From Streptomyces aureus (lineage in GTDB: Bacteria > Actinomycetota > Actinomycetes > Streptomycetales > Streptomycetaceae), in NCBI RefSeq assembly GCF_001418135.1, contig NZ_LIPQ01000349.1:1-35837 (forward strand): a stretch of DNA of 35,837 nt, in the 5' to 3' direction. Below the pieces are notes generated by a model. The model worked only from the letters and a program-made list of their open reading frames with translations, was not told the DNA's origin and did not search any database. A program made the translations under genes and the position numbers. Shown piece after piece: positions 14,598 to 22,222 of the stretch (its first letter is position 1; each line of letters begins with the position of its first letter).

Positions 14598-15986
14598 CTA
14601 GCCGATCGTCACCACGCGCGCCCAGTCGGGCGGGGTGTCCGGCTCGTAGTCGGGATCGTTCTCGATCCACGAACCGCCGCCCGACCCGTCGCGGGGGAAC
14701 AGCCCCACCACCGTCCGGCACGGCGGCCGCTCGGACGGCCAGGGGGTCTGGCCGTCCGTCAGGACCACGATGACATCGGGCCGGGGTGCCGTCCGCAGCG
14801 CCCTTGAGAAGCCCGTACGAAGATCCGTACCGCCGCCGCCCACCAACGGGATGCCCTCGGCACGGCACAACGGATGCACGGTACGGGCCGCCGCGTCGCA
14901 CGACATCACGGTCACCAGGTCACGACGCCCGCCCACGGCCCGGGAGATCGCGGCCACCTCCAGGAGTGCGCCGCCCAGCTCCGCGTCGCTCACCGACCCG
15001 GACGTGTCCACGATCACCGTGACCCGGGGCGGTCGGCGCCGGAGACTCGGCAGCACGGCACCCGGCACCCCCGCCGAGCGCCGCGACGGCCTGCCGTACG
15101 AGTAGTCCTCGCCCGCGCCGGAGGCGGAGGCCGCCGAACGGACCGCCGCCCCCAACAGGTCCCGCCACGGCTGCGGCGGGTGGAAGACCTCCTCCGCCCA
15201 CCGCTTCCACCCCTTGGGCGCGCTCCCCGGGCGGCCCTTGACGGCCTGCGCCACCCGGAACCGGACGGCGTCCTGCTGCTGCTCGCTGAGGCCTTCCGCG
15301 CCGTCGGGCCCCAGTTCCCACTCCCGTTCCAGTCCGTCGGCGCCGCTGCCGCAGTCCAGCCAGGCGAGGTGCTGCATGCCGGATCCGAGGCCGATCCGGC
15401 GCAGATAGTCCTCCATCAACTCGCCTGAGGAGAGCCCGAGGGAGTCCGGGGTGACCGCGCCCTCGGGCATGACAAGTCCGTCCCCGAACACGTCGTCGTT
15501 GATCTCGCAGTCCGCCGCGATGTTCATCAGCAGCCTGGCGCCCGGGCCGGTCAGACCGCGCTCCCGGGCGACCCGGTCACCGCGCCCGTGGTGGTCGCGC
15601 AGGAGGTGCGACACCTCGTGGACCCACACGCCGGCCAGTTCTTCCACCGGGGTCCGGTTCACGAAGACCGGTGAGACGTAGCAGCGCCAGTGCCGGTCGA
15701 CCGCCATCGTCGGCACCCGCCGGGACTCGACGACGTGGAGGGCGAACAGCGCGGTCGCCAGATAGGGCCGGGCCCGGACGGCGAACAGCCGGGCGGCGAA
15801 GAGCTTGTCGAGGTCGAGCGCCTTCCCCGCACCTGGGCCCGCGCCGGCATCGGCGTCCGCACCCGTGCCCCTTTCCGCGCGCGCGCCGGGGTCCGTGCCC
15901 GCACCGGGGTCCGCGCCCGCGCCCGCGCGCGCATCGGGGTCCGCGCCCGCACCCTTGCCCGTACGCGCGTCCGTGGCCGTGCTCAT
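14598..15986 (-). CDS. DUF2201 putative metallopeptidase with VWA-like domain
   Basis: 462 aa. After a low-complexity Gly/Ala/Asp segment (about 11-54), the DUF2201 metallopeptidase-like domain carries the zinc signature HEVSHLLRDHH (HExxH, 123-127). Helical regions lead to a VWA domain from about 321 with the MIDAS motif DTSGS (327-331), then GGGGTDLR and VIVVLTDGQ, ending in DWARVVTIG. It is the third gene of an operon; its ATG overlaps the MoxR stop (ATGA). VWA/MoxR pairs act as AAA+ chaperone-like systems that remodel partner proteins. Here the VWA partner is fused to a potential protease, so cleavage of a client is plausible but unproven. Confidence 0.88.
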   Translation of the reverse strand: MSTATDARTGKGAGADPDARAGAGADPGAGTDPGARAERGTGADADAGAGPGAGKALDLDKLFAARLFAVRARPYLATALFALHVVESRRVPTMAVDRHWRCYVSPVFVNRTPVEELAGVWVHEVSHLLRDHHGRGDRVARERGLTGPGARLLMNIAADCEINDDVFGDGLVMPEGAVTPDSLGLSSGELMEDYLRRIGLGSGMQHLAWLDCGSGADGLEREWELGPDGAEGLSEQQQDAVRFRVAQAVKGRPGSAPKGWKRWAEEVFHPPQPWRDLLGAAVRSAASASGAGEDYSYGRPSRRSAGVPGAVLPSLRRRPPRVTVIVDTSGSVSDAELGGALLEVAAISRAVGGRRDLVTVMSCDAAARTVHPLCRAEGIPLVGGGGTDLRTGFSRALRTAPRPDVIVVLTDGQTPWPSERPPCRTVVGLFPRDGSGGGSWIENDPDYEPDTPPDWARVVTIG

Positions 15987-17239
15987 CGTGCGCCCGCATC
16001 GGGGTCCGCGCCGCTCACGCGCCGCGCTCCGCTCGCGACCAGGGTCGCCGCCTCGTCCGCACGCCGGGACATCGAGACCGCCCCCGCGAGCCGTTCGATG
16101 GCGGGTGGCACGTCCCACTCCGTACGCCGGAGCGCGGCGAGCGTGGTCGCCGGGACGACGACGAGATCGGGCGCGCCCGTCTCCGCGGCCCTGGCGAGCA
16201 GGGCCCAGGCGGCCTCCCACCGGGCCTTCTCGGGGCGCGCCCCGACCGCGGCCACGACACCCTCGAGCGCGGCCTGGCGCAGATCACCCCGATCCGGCAG
16301 GTCGGCGCCGGACGGGTCGGCGAGCAGCGTCTCGGGGTCCGGGAGGTCCAACCGGTCCAGGCTCGCGAGGAGTTCGAGTCCCGGACCGTCCCCGACGGTG
16401 CCCCTGACCAGGAGCGAGATCACTTCGCGGGACGACCCGGCGGCGGTGGCGAAGGCGATGAGGCGCAGGCTCATCTCCCAGCTGCGGGGCGAAGGCCAGG
16501 CGCCACCCCGCCGGGTCTCCCCGCCGGGCAGCCGGTGGACGAGCGTGGGGCGGGTGGCGAGGAGTCCGCACACCGCCCGCCGGGCGTGGTCCACGGCGTG
16601 CGGCAGACGCTCGGGGTCGAGCCGGGGCAGTGTCGCCCGCGGCCAGGTGCCGCCGAGTCCGCGGACGACGACGTCGTGGTCGTGGGTCCACTGGAGGTGT
16701 ACGAAACGGTTGGCCAGCGGCGGACTCAGCTCCCAGCCGTCGGCCGCCGAGGCCCGCGGGTTGGCGGCGGCCACGATCCGCACCCCGGGCGGCAGCCGCA
16801 GGGCGCCGACCCGCCGCTCCAGGACGAGCCGGAGCAGCGCCGCCTGCACCGCCGGTGGGGCGGTGGACAGTTCGTCGAGGAACAGCAGACCGCGGCCGGC
16901 CTTCACGAGCCGCACCGCCCAGTCCGGCGGGGCCATCGGAACGCCCTGCTCGGCGGGATCGTCCCCGATCACGGGCAGTCCCGAGAAGTCGGACGGCTCG
17001 TGCACGCTGGCGATCACCGTCGTCAGGGGGAGGTCCAGGGACTCGGCGAGCTGGGTCAGCGCGGCCGTCTTGCCGATCCCCGGCTCACCCCAGAGAAGTA
17101 CGGGCAGGTCTGCGGCGACCGCGAGGGTCAGGGCCTCCAGCTGGTCGTCGGGGCGCGGCTCGGTCGTGGAGTCGCGCAGCAGCGCGAGCAGTGCGTCGGC
17201 GACGTCGAGCTGGGCGGCGGAAGGGGTGCTCAAGGGCAT
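15983..17239 (-). CDS. MoxR-family AAA+ ATPase
   Basis: 418 aa. P-loop GEPGIGKT (51-58), pre-sensor segment VHEPSDFSGLPVIGDD, Walker B GLLFLDEL, the arginine-rich VLERRVGALRLPPGVR, sensor-1 AAANP, and WELSPPLANRFVHL before the lid. MoxR ATPases form hexameric rings that remodel or activate proteins together with VWA partners. The ATG has AGGTGA upstream. It is preceded by a 464-aa unknown protein (108-nt gap containing a hairpin) and overlaps the DUF2201/VWA gene by 4 nt, so these two proteins are surely made together. The unknown protein may be an adaptor or substrate. Confidence 0.93.
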   Translation of the reverse strand: MPLSTPSAAQLDVADALLALLRDSTTEPRPDDQLEALTLAVAADLPVLLWGEPGIGKTAALTQLAESLDLPLTTVIASVHEPSDFSGLPVIGDDPAEQGVPMAPPDWAVRLVKAGRGLLFLDELSTAPPAVQAALLRLVLERRVGALRLPPGVRIVAAANPRASAADGWELSPPLANRFVHLQWTHDHDVVVRGLGGTWPRATLPRLDPERLPHAVDHARRAVCGLLATRPTLVHRLPGGETRRGGAWPSPRSWEMSLRLIAFATAAGSSREVISLLVRGTVGDGPGLELLASLDRLDLPDPETLLADPSGADLPDRGDLRQAALEGVVAAVGARPEKARWEAAWALLARAAETGAPDLVVVPATTLAALRRTEWDVPPAIERLAGAVSMSRRADEAATLVASGARRVSGADPDAGAR

Positions 17240-17318
17240 GGGTGATCACCTGTGGGTTCGTCGTCGGTGGGCCGGTACGGGCGTGACGCGCGGTACCGGC
17301 GACATGGGGGATGCCGGT

Positions 17319-17340
17319 GGTACCGGCGCGGGCCGGTACC
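17319..17340 (-). terminator. Intra-operon hairpin between the unknown gene and moxR
   Basis: GGTACCGGC (17319-17327) and GCCGGTACC (17332-17340) form a perfect 9-bp stem with a 4-nt loop. It starts 8 nt after the stop codon of the unknown gene. Further GCCGGTAC-like copies at 17271-17278 and 17291-17300 could form alternative pairings. It may be a partial terminator or RNA-processing point setting gene ratios. Confidence 0.55.
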
Positions 17341-17347
17341 GCTTCGA

Positions 17348-18742
17348 TCAGAGGTCGTGGCTGTGGCGAGGGCGGGCGCGACGGCCCCGAGGGCGGTCCT
17401 TCCCGGGCAGCACACGTCCAGGGCCCGGGCCGTAGAGGTCCGCTCGGTAGAGCCCGTACGCGATCCGTCGCCGGGCGGCCGACTCCAGCGCGTCGCGCAG
17501 CGCGCCGTCGCGCAGCGCGGCGCCGGGACCGAGCAGACCCTCGACGACGGCCAGCGCGCCGGCGGTGTCGCCGTGGTCCAGACGTTCGCGGACACCGGTG
17601 AGGCAGTCCGGACGGCGGTGGGCGTCGTCGATGGCCTGGAGGCAGGGGAGGGGAGGTCCACCCAGCGCGACCAGGAGCTCCTCCCGCCGGATCTCGGCGG
17701 GGGAGTGATCGAGCGGGGTGAGGACGCCGTCGGACAGGCCGATCCGGTGCCGGACTCCCCGGCAGTCCACCGGACGCGGCCGACCGGGCGGATCGGCGGC
17801 AGGGGCCGGCCCGGCGGGCCGGTGGCCGGATACCAGCGCCGAGGCGACCAGCGGATGCAGCCGCCCTGCCTCGATCAGACCGGCGCGCAGCAACTCCAGA
17901 TCGGGCGGCACCCAGGTCGCGGCGTCGGGCAGCGTGGGCAGCCCCCGCACCGCCGACGGAGGCATCCCTGGGGCGGCCGATGCCGCTCCGCCGCCCGCCG
18001 GCACGTCGAGCACCACCTGCCGGCGGCCCCCGAGCCGTACACGGACGCGCCCGGAGTCCCGCCCTTCGGCCCGGAGCAGGATCCCGGCCTCCGCCGCCCA
18101 GCGGTCGACGGCGCGGCGGGGTGCCTCCTCGTACGGCGACGGCGGTCCGGCGCCCGGCCCCGCGTCGGCCCCGGAACGGACCCGCAGTTCGTCGCTGCGC
18201 CGCGCGTCCCAGAGATGCCGGTGGAGATCCAGGCGGTACCGCCGACTCGGGCGCGGATGCGGATGGCGGCGCTCACCGACCGCGGAACGGGATCCGTCCC
18301 ACAGGGCGAGGCTCATTCGCTGTCCGGCGTCCGCCCACGCGGGCGCGGTCCGCACCACGAGGTACACCGAGTGGGAGGCGATGTCCCCCAGGTCGTCGTC
18401 CCCCGCGTGCTCCCCGGAGACCTCGTAGCGTGCCAGCGGGACGGTGAGCCCCGGGCGCAGGACTCCGGTGGGAGCGATCCGCGGCATGTGCCAGCGCAGC
18501 AGGTCGGGAGCGAGTCGCCGGAGATCCGCCCTGACCAGGGCGGCGAGTTCCCGCCCGTACGCACGGGCGGCGGTCTGGAGGTCGAGATCCACGTCGACGC
18601 CCGCGGCGGCACAGGCACCCGCCCAGTCACCGGTGGCGCGCCGGAGTCCAGCGGTCTCGATCATGGAGGGCGGCACGGCGAACTCGCGCACGCGCAGCCA
18701 GAGGGACAGGCGAGAATCGCCGTTCGCGGGATGAGTGAGCAT
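17348..18742 (-). CDS. Unknown protein, first gene of the MoxR-DUF2201 operon
   Basis: 464 aa, soluble, no recognised domain. It is rich in Arg, Ala, Asp and Pro, with no signal or membrane segment. Visible parts: an N-terminal all-helical region (MIETAGLRRATGDWAGACAA, RAYGRELAALVRADLRRLAP), a beta-rich middle (SHSVYLVVRTAP, MSLALWDGSRS, YRLDLHRHLWDARRS, VRVRLGGRRQVVLDVP), a Pro/Gly linker near 250-270, and a helical C-terminal part (DTAGALAVVEGLLGPGAALR) ending in a basic tail. I chose the ATG at 18742 because AGGTGA lies 7 nt upstream; the GTG two codons earlier would abut it. Operon position suggests it serves the ATPase/VWA pair as adaptor, regulator or client. Confidence 0.8.
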   Translation of the reverse strand: MLTHPANGDSRLSLWLRVREFAVPPSMIETAGLRRATGDWAGACAAAGVDVDLDLQTAARAYGRELAALVRADLRRLAPDLLRWHMPRIAPTGVLRPGLTVPLARYEVSGEHAGDDDLGDIASHSVYLVVRTAPAWADAGQRMSLALWDGSRSAVGERRHPHPRPSRRYRLDLHRHLWDARRSDELRVRSGADAGPGAGPPSPYEEAPRRAVDRWAAEAGILLRAEGRDSGRVRVRLGGRRQVVLDVPAGGGAASAAPGMPPSAVRGLPTLPDAATWVPPDLELLRAGLIEAGRLHPLVASALVSGHRPAGPAPAADPPGRPRPVDCRGVRHRIGLSDGVLTPLDHSPAEIRREELLVALGGPPLPCLQAIDDAHRRPDCLTGVRERLDHGDTAGALAVVEGLLGPGAALRDGALRDALESAARRRIAYGLYRADLYGPGPGRVLPGKDRPRGRRARPRHSHDL

Positions 18743-18887
18743 CAGCACTCACCTTGCGCGGACGGGACCCCCGATCTGATAGCAGAGTAGGTCGTCATCA
18801 CGATGATCGTATCGAGGGTCGCGCGGCGGGACCAGATGTTTTTCTCCGGACGGGGTCGGCACCGAGCCGCCCTCCGCGCGGAGGCCT

Positions 18888-18917
18888 CGCCGGCCGGCCC
18901 GGGAGGCCCGGCCGGCG
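18888..18917. terminator. GC-rich hairpin downstream of aidB
   Basis: CGCCGGCCG (18888-18896) pairs with CGGCCGGCG (18909-18917), and the intervening GCCC/GGGAGGC adds possible inner pairs. It begins 22 nt after the aidB stop on the minus strand. The rest of 18743-18938 holds the promoter side of the unknown-MoxR operon, including a small ACGAT-G-ATCGT dyad, and no gene. Confidence 0.55.
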
Positions 18918-18938
18918 GGTCCGCCGGCAAGTCGCCCC

Positions 18939-20594
18939 CTAGCCCGCGCTCACCGCGTCGGGACCGCTCCGCGCGATGATCGCCGCCGTGTCCACACCCG
19001 CGGGCAGCGTGCCGAACGCGAGGCCGCGGTCGCCGTCGAGCCGCGACGCGCAGAACGCGTCCGCCACCGCCGGATTCCCGTGCCGTACGAGCAGCGAGCC
19101 CTGCAGTACCAGGGCGAGGCGCTCGACGAGCCGCCGCGCCCCGTACGCCGCCGCGTCCGGGTCGCCGAGCCCCGCGAGGTCCTTGCGGAGGCCCGCGACG
19201 GCCGCGTCCAGGCGCCGGTCGGCACCCGCGCCCAGGTCGACCTCCGCGAAGAACGCCTCCACCGCCTGCGGCTGACGGGCCATCGCCCGCAGCACGTCGA
19301 GCGCGGCGACGTTCCCCGAGCCCTCCCAGATCGACGGCAGCGGCGACTCCCGGTAGAGCCTGGGGAGGCCCGAGTCCTCCACGTAGCCGTTGCCGCCCAG
19401 GCATTCGAGGGCCTCGGCCGCGTGGGCGGGCGCCCGCTTGCACACCCAGTACTTGGTGACCGCGAGCCCGAGCCGCCGCAGCTGCTCCTCCTCCGCGTCG
19501 CCGCGTGTGGCCCGGTCGACCGCGCCGGCCAGTCGCAGCGCCGCGAGCGTGGCCGCCTCCGCCTCCACCGCGAGGTCGGCCAGGACGTTCCGCATCAGCG
19601 GCTGGTCGACGAGCCGCGCCCCGAACGCCTCGCGGTGCGTGGCGTGGTGCACCGCCTGGACCAGCCCGAGGCGCATCCCGGACGCCGAGCTGATGGCGCA
19701 GTCGAGCCGCGTCATGTTCACCATCCGGATGATGGTGGCCACCCCGCGCCCCTCCTCGCCGACGAGCCGGCCGAGGGCGCCCTCGTACTCGATCTCCGAG
19801 GAGGCGTTGGAACGGTTGCCCAGCTTGTCCTTGAGCCGCTGGAGGCGGATCGCGTTGCGGCTGCCGTCCGGCAGGACACGCGGCACCAGGAAGCAGGAGA
19901 GTCCGCCCGGCGCCTGCGCGAGAGTGAGGAAGACGTCGGACATCGGCGCCGAGGTGAACCACTTGTGGCCGGTCAGCGCGTACAGGCCTGGCTCGCCCGT
20001 CGGCACGGCCCGGGTCGTGTTCGCCCGGACGTCCGAGCCGCCCTGCTTCTCGGTCATCGACATTCCGGCGATGATCCCGCGCTTCTCCGTCGGCACCCGG
20101 AGGCCGAAGTCGTACGACGAGGAGGTCAACAGCGGCTCGTACGCCTCGGCCAGCTCCGGCTGGGCGCGCAGCGCCGGCACCGCCGCGTACGTCATGGAGA
20201 TCGGACACAGGTGCCCCGCGTCGGCCTGCCCCCACACGAACACCTTCGCCGCGCGGGCGACGTGGGTGCCCGGCCGCTCGTCGCGCCAGGGCGCGCCGTG
20301 CAGCCCGTGTCGGACGGCCACGTCCATCAGGTCGTGCCAGTGCGGGTGGAACTCGACCTCGTCGATCCGGTGGCCGTACCGGTCGTGGGTGTGCAGCACG
20401 GGGGAGTGGCGCTCGGCCAGCCGCCCCCACTCCTGGGCCTGTTCGCCGCCGGCCCGTGCGCCGAGCTCGCGGACCTCGGTCTCGGCCCAGCCCGCGCCCT
20501 CCCGGCGCAGCGCCTCCAGGAGCGCGGGGTCGGCGGAGACGTCGTAGCCGGTCAGGGGCGGTACCTGGTTGGTGACCTCATGCGTGGTCGGCAT
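18939..20594 (-). CDS. aidB: Acyl-CoA dehydrogenase family protein, AidB-like
   Basis: 551 aa, FAD-dependent acyl-CoA dehydrogenase fold of the AidB subfamily, which is longer than ordinary acyl-CoA dehydrogenases (about 380-400 aa). E. coli AidB belongs to the adaptive response to alkylating agents, with weak isovaleryl-CoA dehydrogenase activity. Diagnostic segments are PPLTGYDVSADPALLEAL, MSMTEKQGGSDVRANTTRAV, GHKWFTSAPMSDVFLTLAQA, LGNRSNASSEIEYEGA and CLGGNGYVEDSGLPRLYRE. The catalytic-type Glu is in PSIWEGSGNVAALDVLRA. The ATG has GGGAG upstream. Its start overlaps the tetR end by 17 nt, so the two form an operon under the palindrome at 21204-21226. The role could be DNA protection or branched acyl-CoA metabolism. 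Confidence 0.92.
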   Translation of the reverse strand: MPTTHEVTNQVPPLTGYDVSADPALLEALRREGAGWAETEVRELGARAGGEQAQEWGRLAERHSPVLHTHDRYGHRIDEVEFHPHWHDLMDVAVRHGLHGAPWRDERPGTHVARAAKVFVWGQADAGHLCPISMTYAAVPALRAQPELAEAYEPLLTSSSYDFGLRVPTEKRGIIAGMSMTEKQGGSDVRANTTRAVPTGEPGLYALTGHKWFTSAPMSDVFLTLAQAPGGLSCFLVPRVLPDGSRNAIRLQRLKDKLGNRSNASSEIEYEGALGRLVGEEGRGVATIIRMVNMTRLDCAISSASGMRLGLVQAVHHATHREAFGARLVDQPLMRNVLADLAVEAEAATLAALRLAGAVDRATRGDAEEEQLRRLGLAVTKYWVCKRAPAHAAEALECLGGNGYVEDSGLPRLYRESPLPSIWEGSGNVAALDVLRAMARQPQAVEAFFAEVDLGAGADRRLDAAVAGLRKDLAGLGDPDAAAYGARRLVERLALVLQGSLLVRHGNPAVADAFCASRLDGDRGLAFGTLPAGVDTAAIIARSGPDAVSAG

Positions 20595-21195
20595 CGGGAA
20601 CTCCCAGTGCTCGCAGGGTGAAGGTGACGAGTGCGGGTACGGTGCCGGGCCCGACGGACCCCTCCGCCAGCGGGCCGACGAGCGCCTCCGCGCCCGCCCC
20701 GACCAGTGCCGAGGCCGTCAGGACGGGGTCCTGGGGCGGCAGCTCGCCCGAGCGGACGCCCTCCTCGACGCGCGCGGCGAACACGTCCCGGAACGCGCGC
20801 CGGAAGACCAGACGCTCGGCGTCCACGGCCGGGTCGACCGGCTCGGCGAGCAGCGCGTAGGCGAGGCGCGGCGACTTGAGGGCACGCAGGGCGAAGGTCT
20901 CGATGACGGCGACCACCCGGTCGGCGGCCGAACGGTGTCCGGGGTGTCCGGCCGCATCGGAGACGGCCGCGACCTCCCGGCTCACCACGGTCCGGAAGAG
21001 CTCCACGGAGAGCTCCGTCTTGCCGGGGAAGTGGCGGTACACGCTGCCGGTGGCGATTCCGGCGCGGGCGGCGACGGCCGCCACCGTGCATCCCGCGTAT
21101 CCCTGCTCGGAGAGCAGTGCCCGGGCCGCGTCGACGACGGAGGCGCGCTGGGCGTCGAGTCGGGCCTGGACGGCGGGGGTGCGTCGGTAGGGCAT
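20578..21195 (-). CDS. TetR family repressor of the aidB operon
   Basis: 205 aa. The N-terminal helix-turn-helix spans about 15-65: ASVVDAARALLSEQGYAGCT, then VAARAGIATGSVYRHFPGKT and ELSVELF. A helical ligand/dimer domain follows (FALRALKSPRLAYALLAEP, ASALVGAGAEALVGPLAEG). ATG at 21195 is preferred over a GTG at 21219 because that GTG falls inside the perfect palindrome at 21204-21226. No Shine-Dalgarno is visible before either. The gene overlaps aidB by 17 nt. The operator sits immediately before the start, so autorepression of the tetR-aidB transcript is expected. The ligand might be an acyl-CoA, judged only from the partner enzyme. Confidence 0.9.
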   Translation of the reverse strand: MPYRRTPAVQARLDAQRASVVDAARALLSEQGYAGCTVAAVAARAGIATGSVYRHFPGKTELSVELFRTVVSREVAAVSDAAGHPGHRSAADRVVAVIETFALRALKSPRLAYALLAEPVDPAVDAERLVFRRAFRDVFAARVEEGVRSGELPPQDPVLTASALVGAGAEALVGPLAEGSVGPGTVPALVTFTLRALGVPDADHA

Positions 21196-21203
21196 GGAAG
21201 AAG

Positions 21204-21226
21204 TGAAGCAGTGATTCACTGCTTCA
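21204..21226. promoter_or_regulatory. Perfect 23-bp TetR operator
   Basis: TGAAGCAGTGA (21204-21214) and TCACTGCTTCA (21216-21226) are exact inverted repeats around one central T. The site lies 8 nt upstream of the tetR ATG and is the only strong dyad in the region, so it is the likely autoregulatory site of the tetR-aidB operon. Confidence 0.85.
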
Positions 21227-21277
21227 TCAAGAGCCGGGAGCGCGCCGGGCGCGGAGCACGGGCGCGTGCGCGAGAGC

Positions 21278-21319
21278 GGCGAAACGCCCCCGCCCCGCGG
21301 GGGGTGGGGGCGTTTCGCC
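21278..21319. terminator. Strong 14-bp stem terminator after the GDT1 gene
   Basis: GGCGAAACGCCCCC (21278-21291) pairs perfectly with GGGGGCGTTTCGCC (21306-21319), with a 14-nt GC-rich loop. It begins 20 nt past the stop of the GDT1-type gene and separates it from tetR-aidB downstream. Confidence 0.85.
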
Positions 21320-21339
21320 GTGCGGTCGGGCGGCCGGTC

Positions 21340-21921
21340 TCAGCCGGTGAAGACCTCCGTCAGGGACCAGATCGCGAGGCCCGCCATGCAGACGCCGCCG
21401 ATGCGCTGCACGGTCTTGAGCGGAACACGCTTCGCGATGAAGCGGCCCGCGACCAGGGCGAGCGCGGAGACGCTCATCAGGGCGGCGAGGGAGCCGATCG
21501 CCGTCGACCAGGTGCCGTTCGTGGCGGCCAGGTTGGCGGTGGTGATCTGGGTGAGGTCGCCCCACTCGCTGATGAACACGGCCATGAAGGCCGTCGAGAA
21601 GACGGGCAGGAAGCCGGTGACGGTCTTGCCGCCCTCGTCGGCCTCGTCGTCGCCCCCACCGCGGAGCAGCATGAAGGCGCCGAAACCGAACAACAGGGCG
21701 GAGACGAGCTTCACCGACCAGCCCGGGAGCAGCCCGAGCAGGCTGCCGGCGCCGACCGCGATGGCGACATGCGCGAGGAAGGCGGTCGAGGTGCCGATCC
21801 ATACGTACAGAGGACGCATCCGCGTGCCCATGGCGAGGGACGCGAACATCGTCTTGTCGGGAAGCTCGGCGAGGAAGATCAGCCCGAAGGCGGTGAGGAT
21901 CGCCAAGGGGTCGAGGTGCAT
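21340..21921 (-). CDS. GDT1/TMEM165 (UPF0016) cation exporter, probably manganese
   Basis: 193 aa with six hydrophobic helices in two homologous halves. Each half has the family signature in its first helix: ELPDKT (Glu19, Asp22) and EWGDLTQ (Glu119, Asp122). The first copy has Pro where most members have Gly (ExGD[KR][TS]). A charged cytoplasmic loop at 88-99 (GGGDDEADEGGK) separates the halves. Family members export Mn2+ or exchange Ca2+/Mn2+ for protons. The manganese reading is strengthened by the yybP-ykoY riboswitch in its leader. The ATG at 21921 has only a weak purine run upstream. The leader is about 230 nt from the predicted start, and a strong terminator follows. Confidence 0.92.
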   Translation of the reverse strand: MHLDPLAILTAFGLIFLAELPDKTMFASLAMGTRMRPLYVWIGTSTAFLAHVAIAVGAGSLLGLLPGWSVKLVSALLFGFGAFMLLRGGGDDEADEGGKTVTGFLPVFSTAFMAVFISEWGDLTQITTANLAATNGTWSTAIGSLAALMSVSALALVAGRFIAKRVPLKTVQRIGGVCMAGLAIWSLTEVFTG

Positions 21922-22048
21922 ACCGGGGCTCTCTGCTCGGTCCGGGCCTGCGGACTCGGCACGGCACCTCGGTGGGCGACGGGAGGACCACTCGGCCCGG
22001 CATGACGGACCCACGCCCACGGAAGCGCGGACGCGGTTGATGCCTGGC

Positions 22049-22146
22049 CGAAGGTCTCGCCCGCCCGCGTCGAACGCGGACCCGGTCACCGGGAACCCGA
22101 GGGTTCCAGTATGTCGACGACCGATTTGCAGGGCTACTCCCCTTCG
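22049..22146 (-). promoter_or_regulatory. yybP-ykoY manganese riboswitch aptamer
   Basis: On the minus strand the element opens CGAAGG-GGAGTA-GCCC and closes GGGC-GAGA-CCTTCGGCC. Stem P1 is CGAAGG/CCTTCG and the next stem is GCCC/GGGC. The conserved internal-loop strands are GGGGAGTAGC and GCGAGACCTTC, as in the known yybP-ykoY class (RF00080). GTCGTCGACATACTGG provides the conserved GTCGTCA-like segment and leads into the hairpin GGAACCCTCGGGTTCC. Members sense Mn2+ and switch on manganese exporters, exactly the gene type downstream. The expression platform between 22048 and 21922 was not resolved. Confidence 0.88.
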
Positions 22147-22155
22147 CTGTCCCTG

Positions 22156-22185
22156 AGTGTAGCGGACCGGGGCGCGCGAGTGAGT
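22156..22185 (-). promoter_or_regulatory. Candidate promoter of the riboswitch transcript
   Basis: On the minus strand TACACT (22161-22156) is a good -10 hexamer. Initiation about 7 nt later falls near 22149, just before the aptamer begins at 22146. The -35 position (about 22179-22185) is poor in sequence and runs into the first TetR operator. Confidence 0.45.
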
Positions 22186-22222
22186 AGACAGCGTCTACTC
22201 GATCTTGGTAGACAGTGTCTAT
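22182..22222. promoter_or_regulatory. Two tandem TetR operators
   Basis: GAGTAGAC-AGC-GTCTACTC (22182-22200) is a perfect dyad. A second copy, GTAGAC-AGT-GTCTAT (22208-22222), follows 24 bp on and overlaps the ATG of the tetR gene at 22221. Both share GTAGACAGYGTCTAY. They must bind the TetR encoded directly downstream, blocking its own start. The first may also affect the divergent riboswitch promoter. Confidence 0.82.

Noticed and set aside
14570..14600. GGTTCGACTC on the minus strand resembling a tRNA T-arm
   Set aside because: The flanking bases do not form a T stem, and no acceptor, D or anticodon arm surrounds it.
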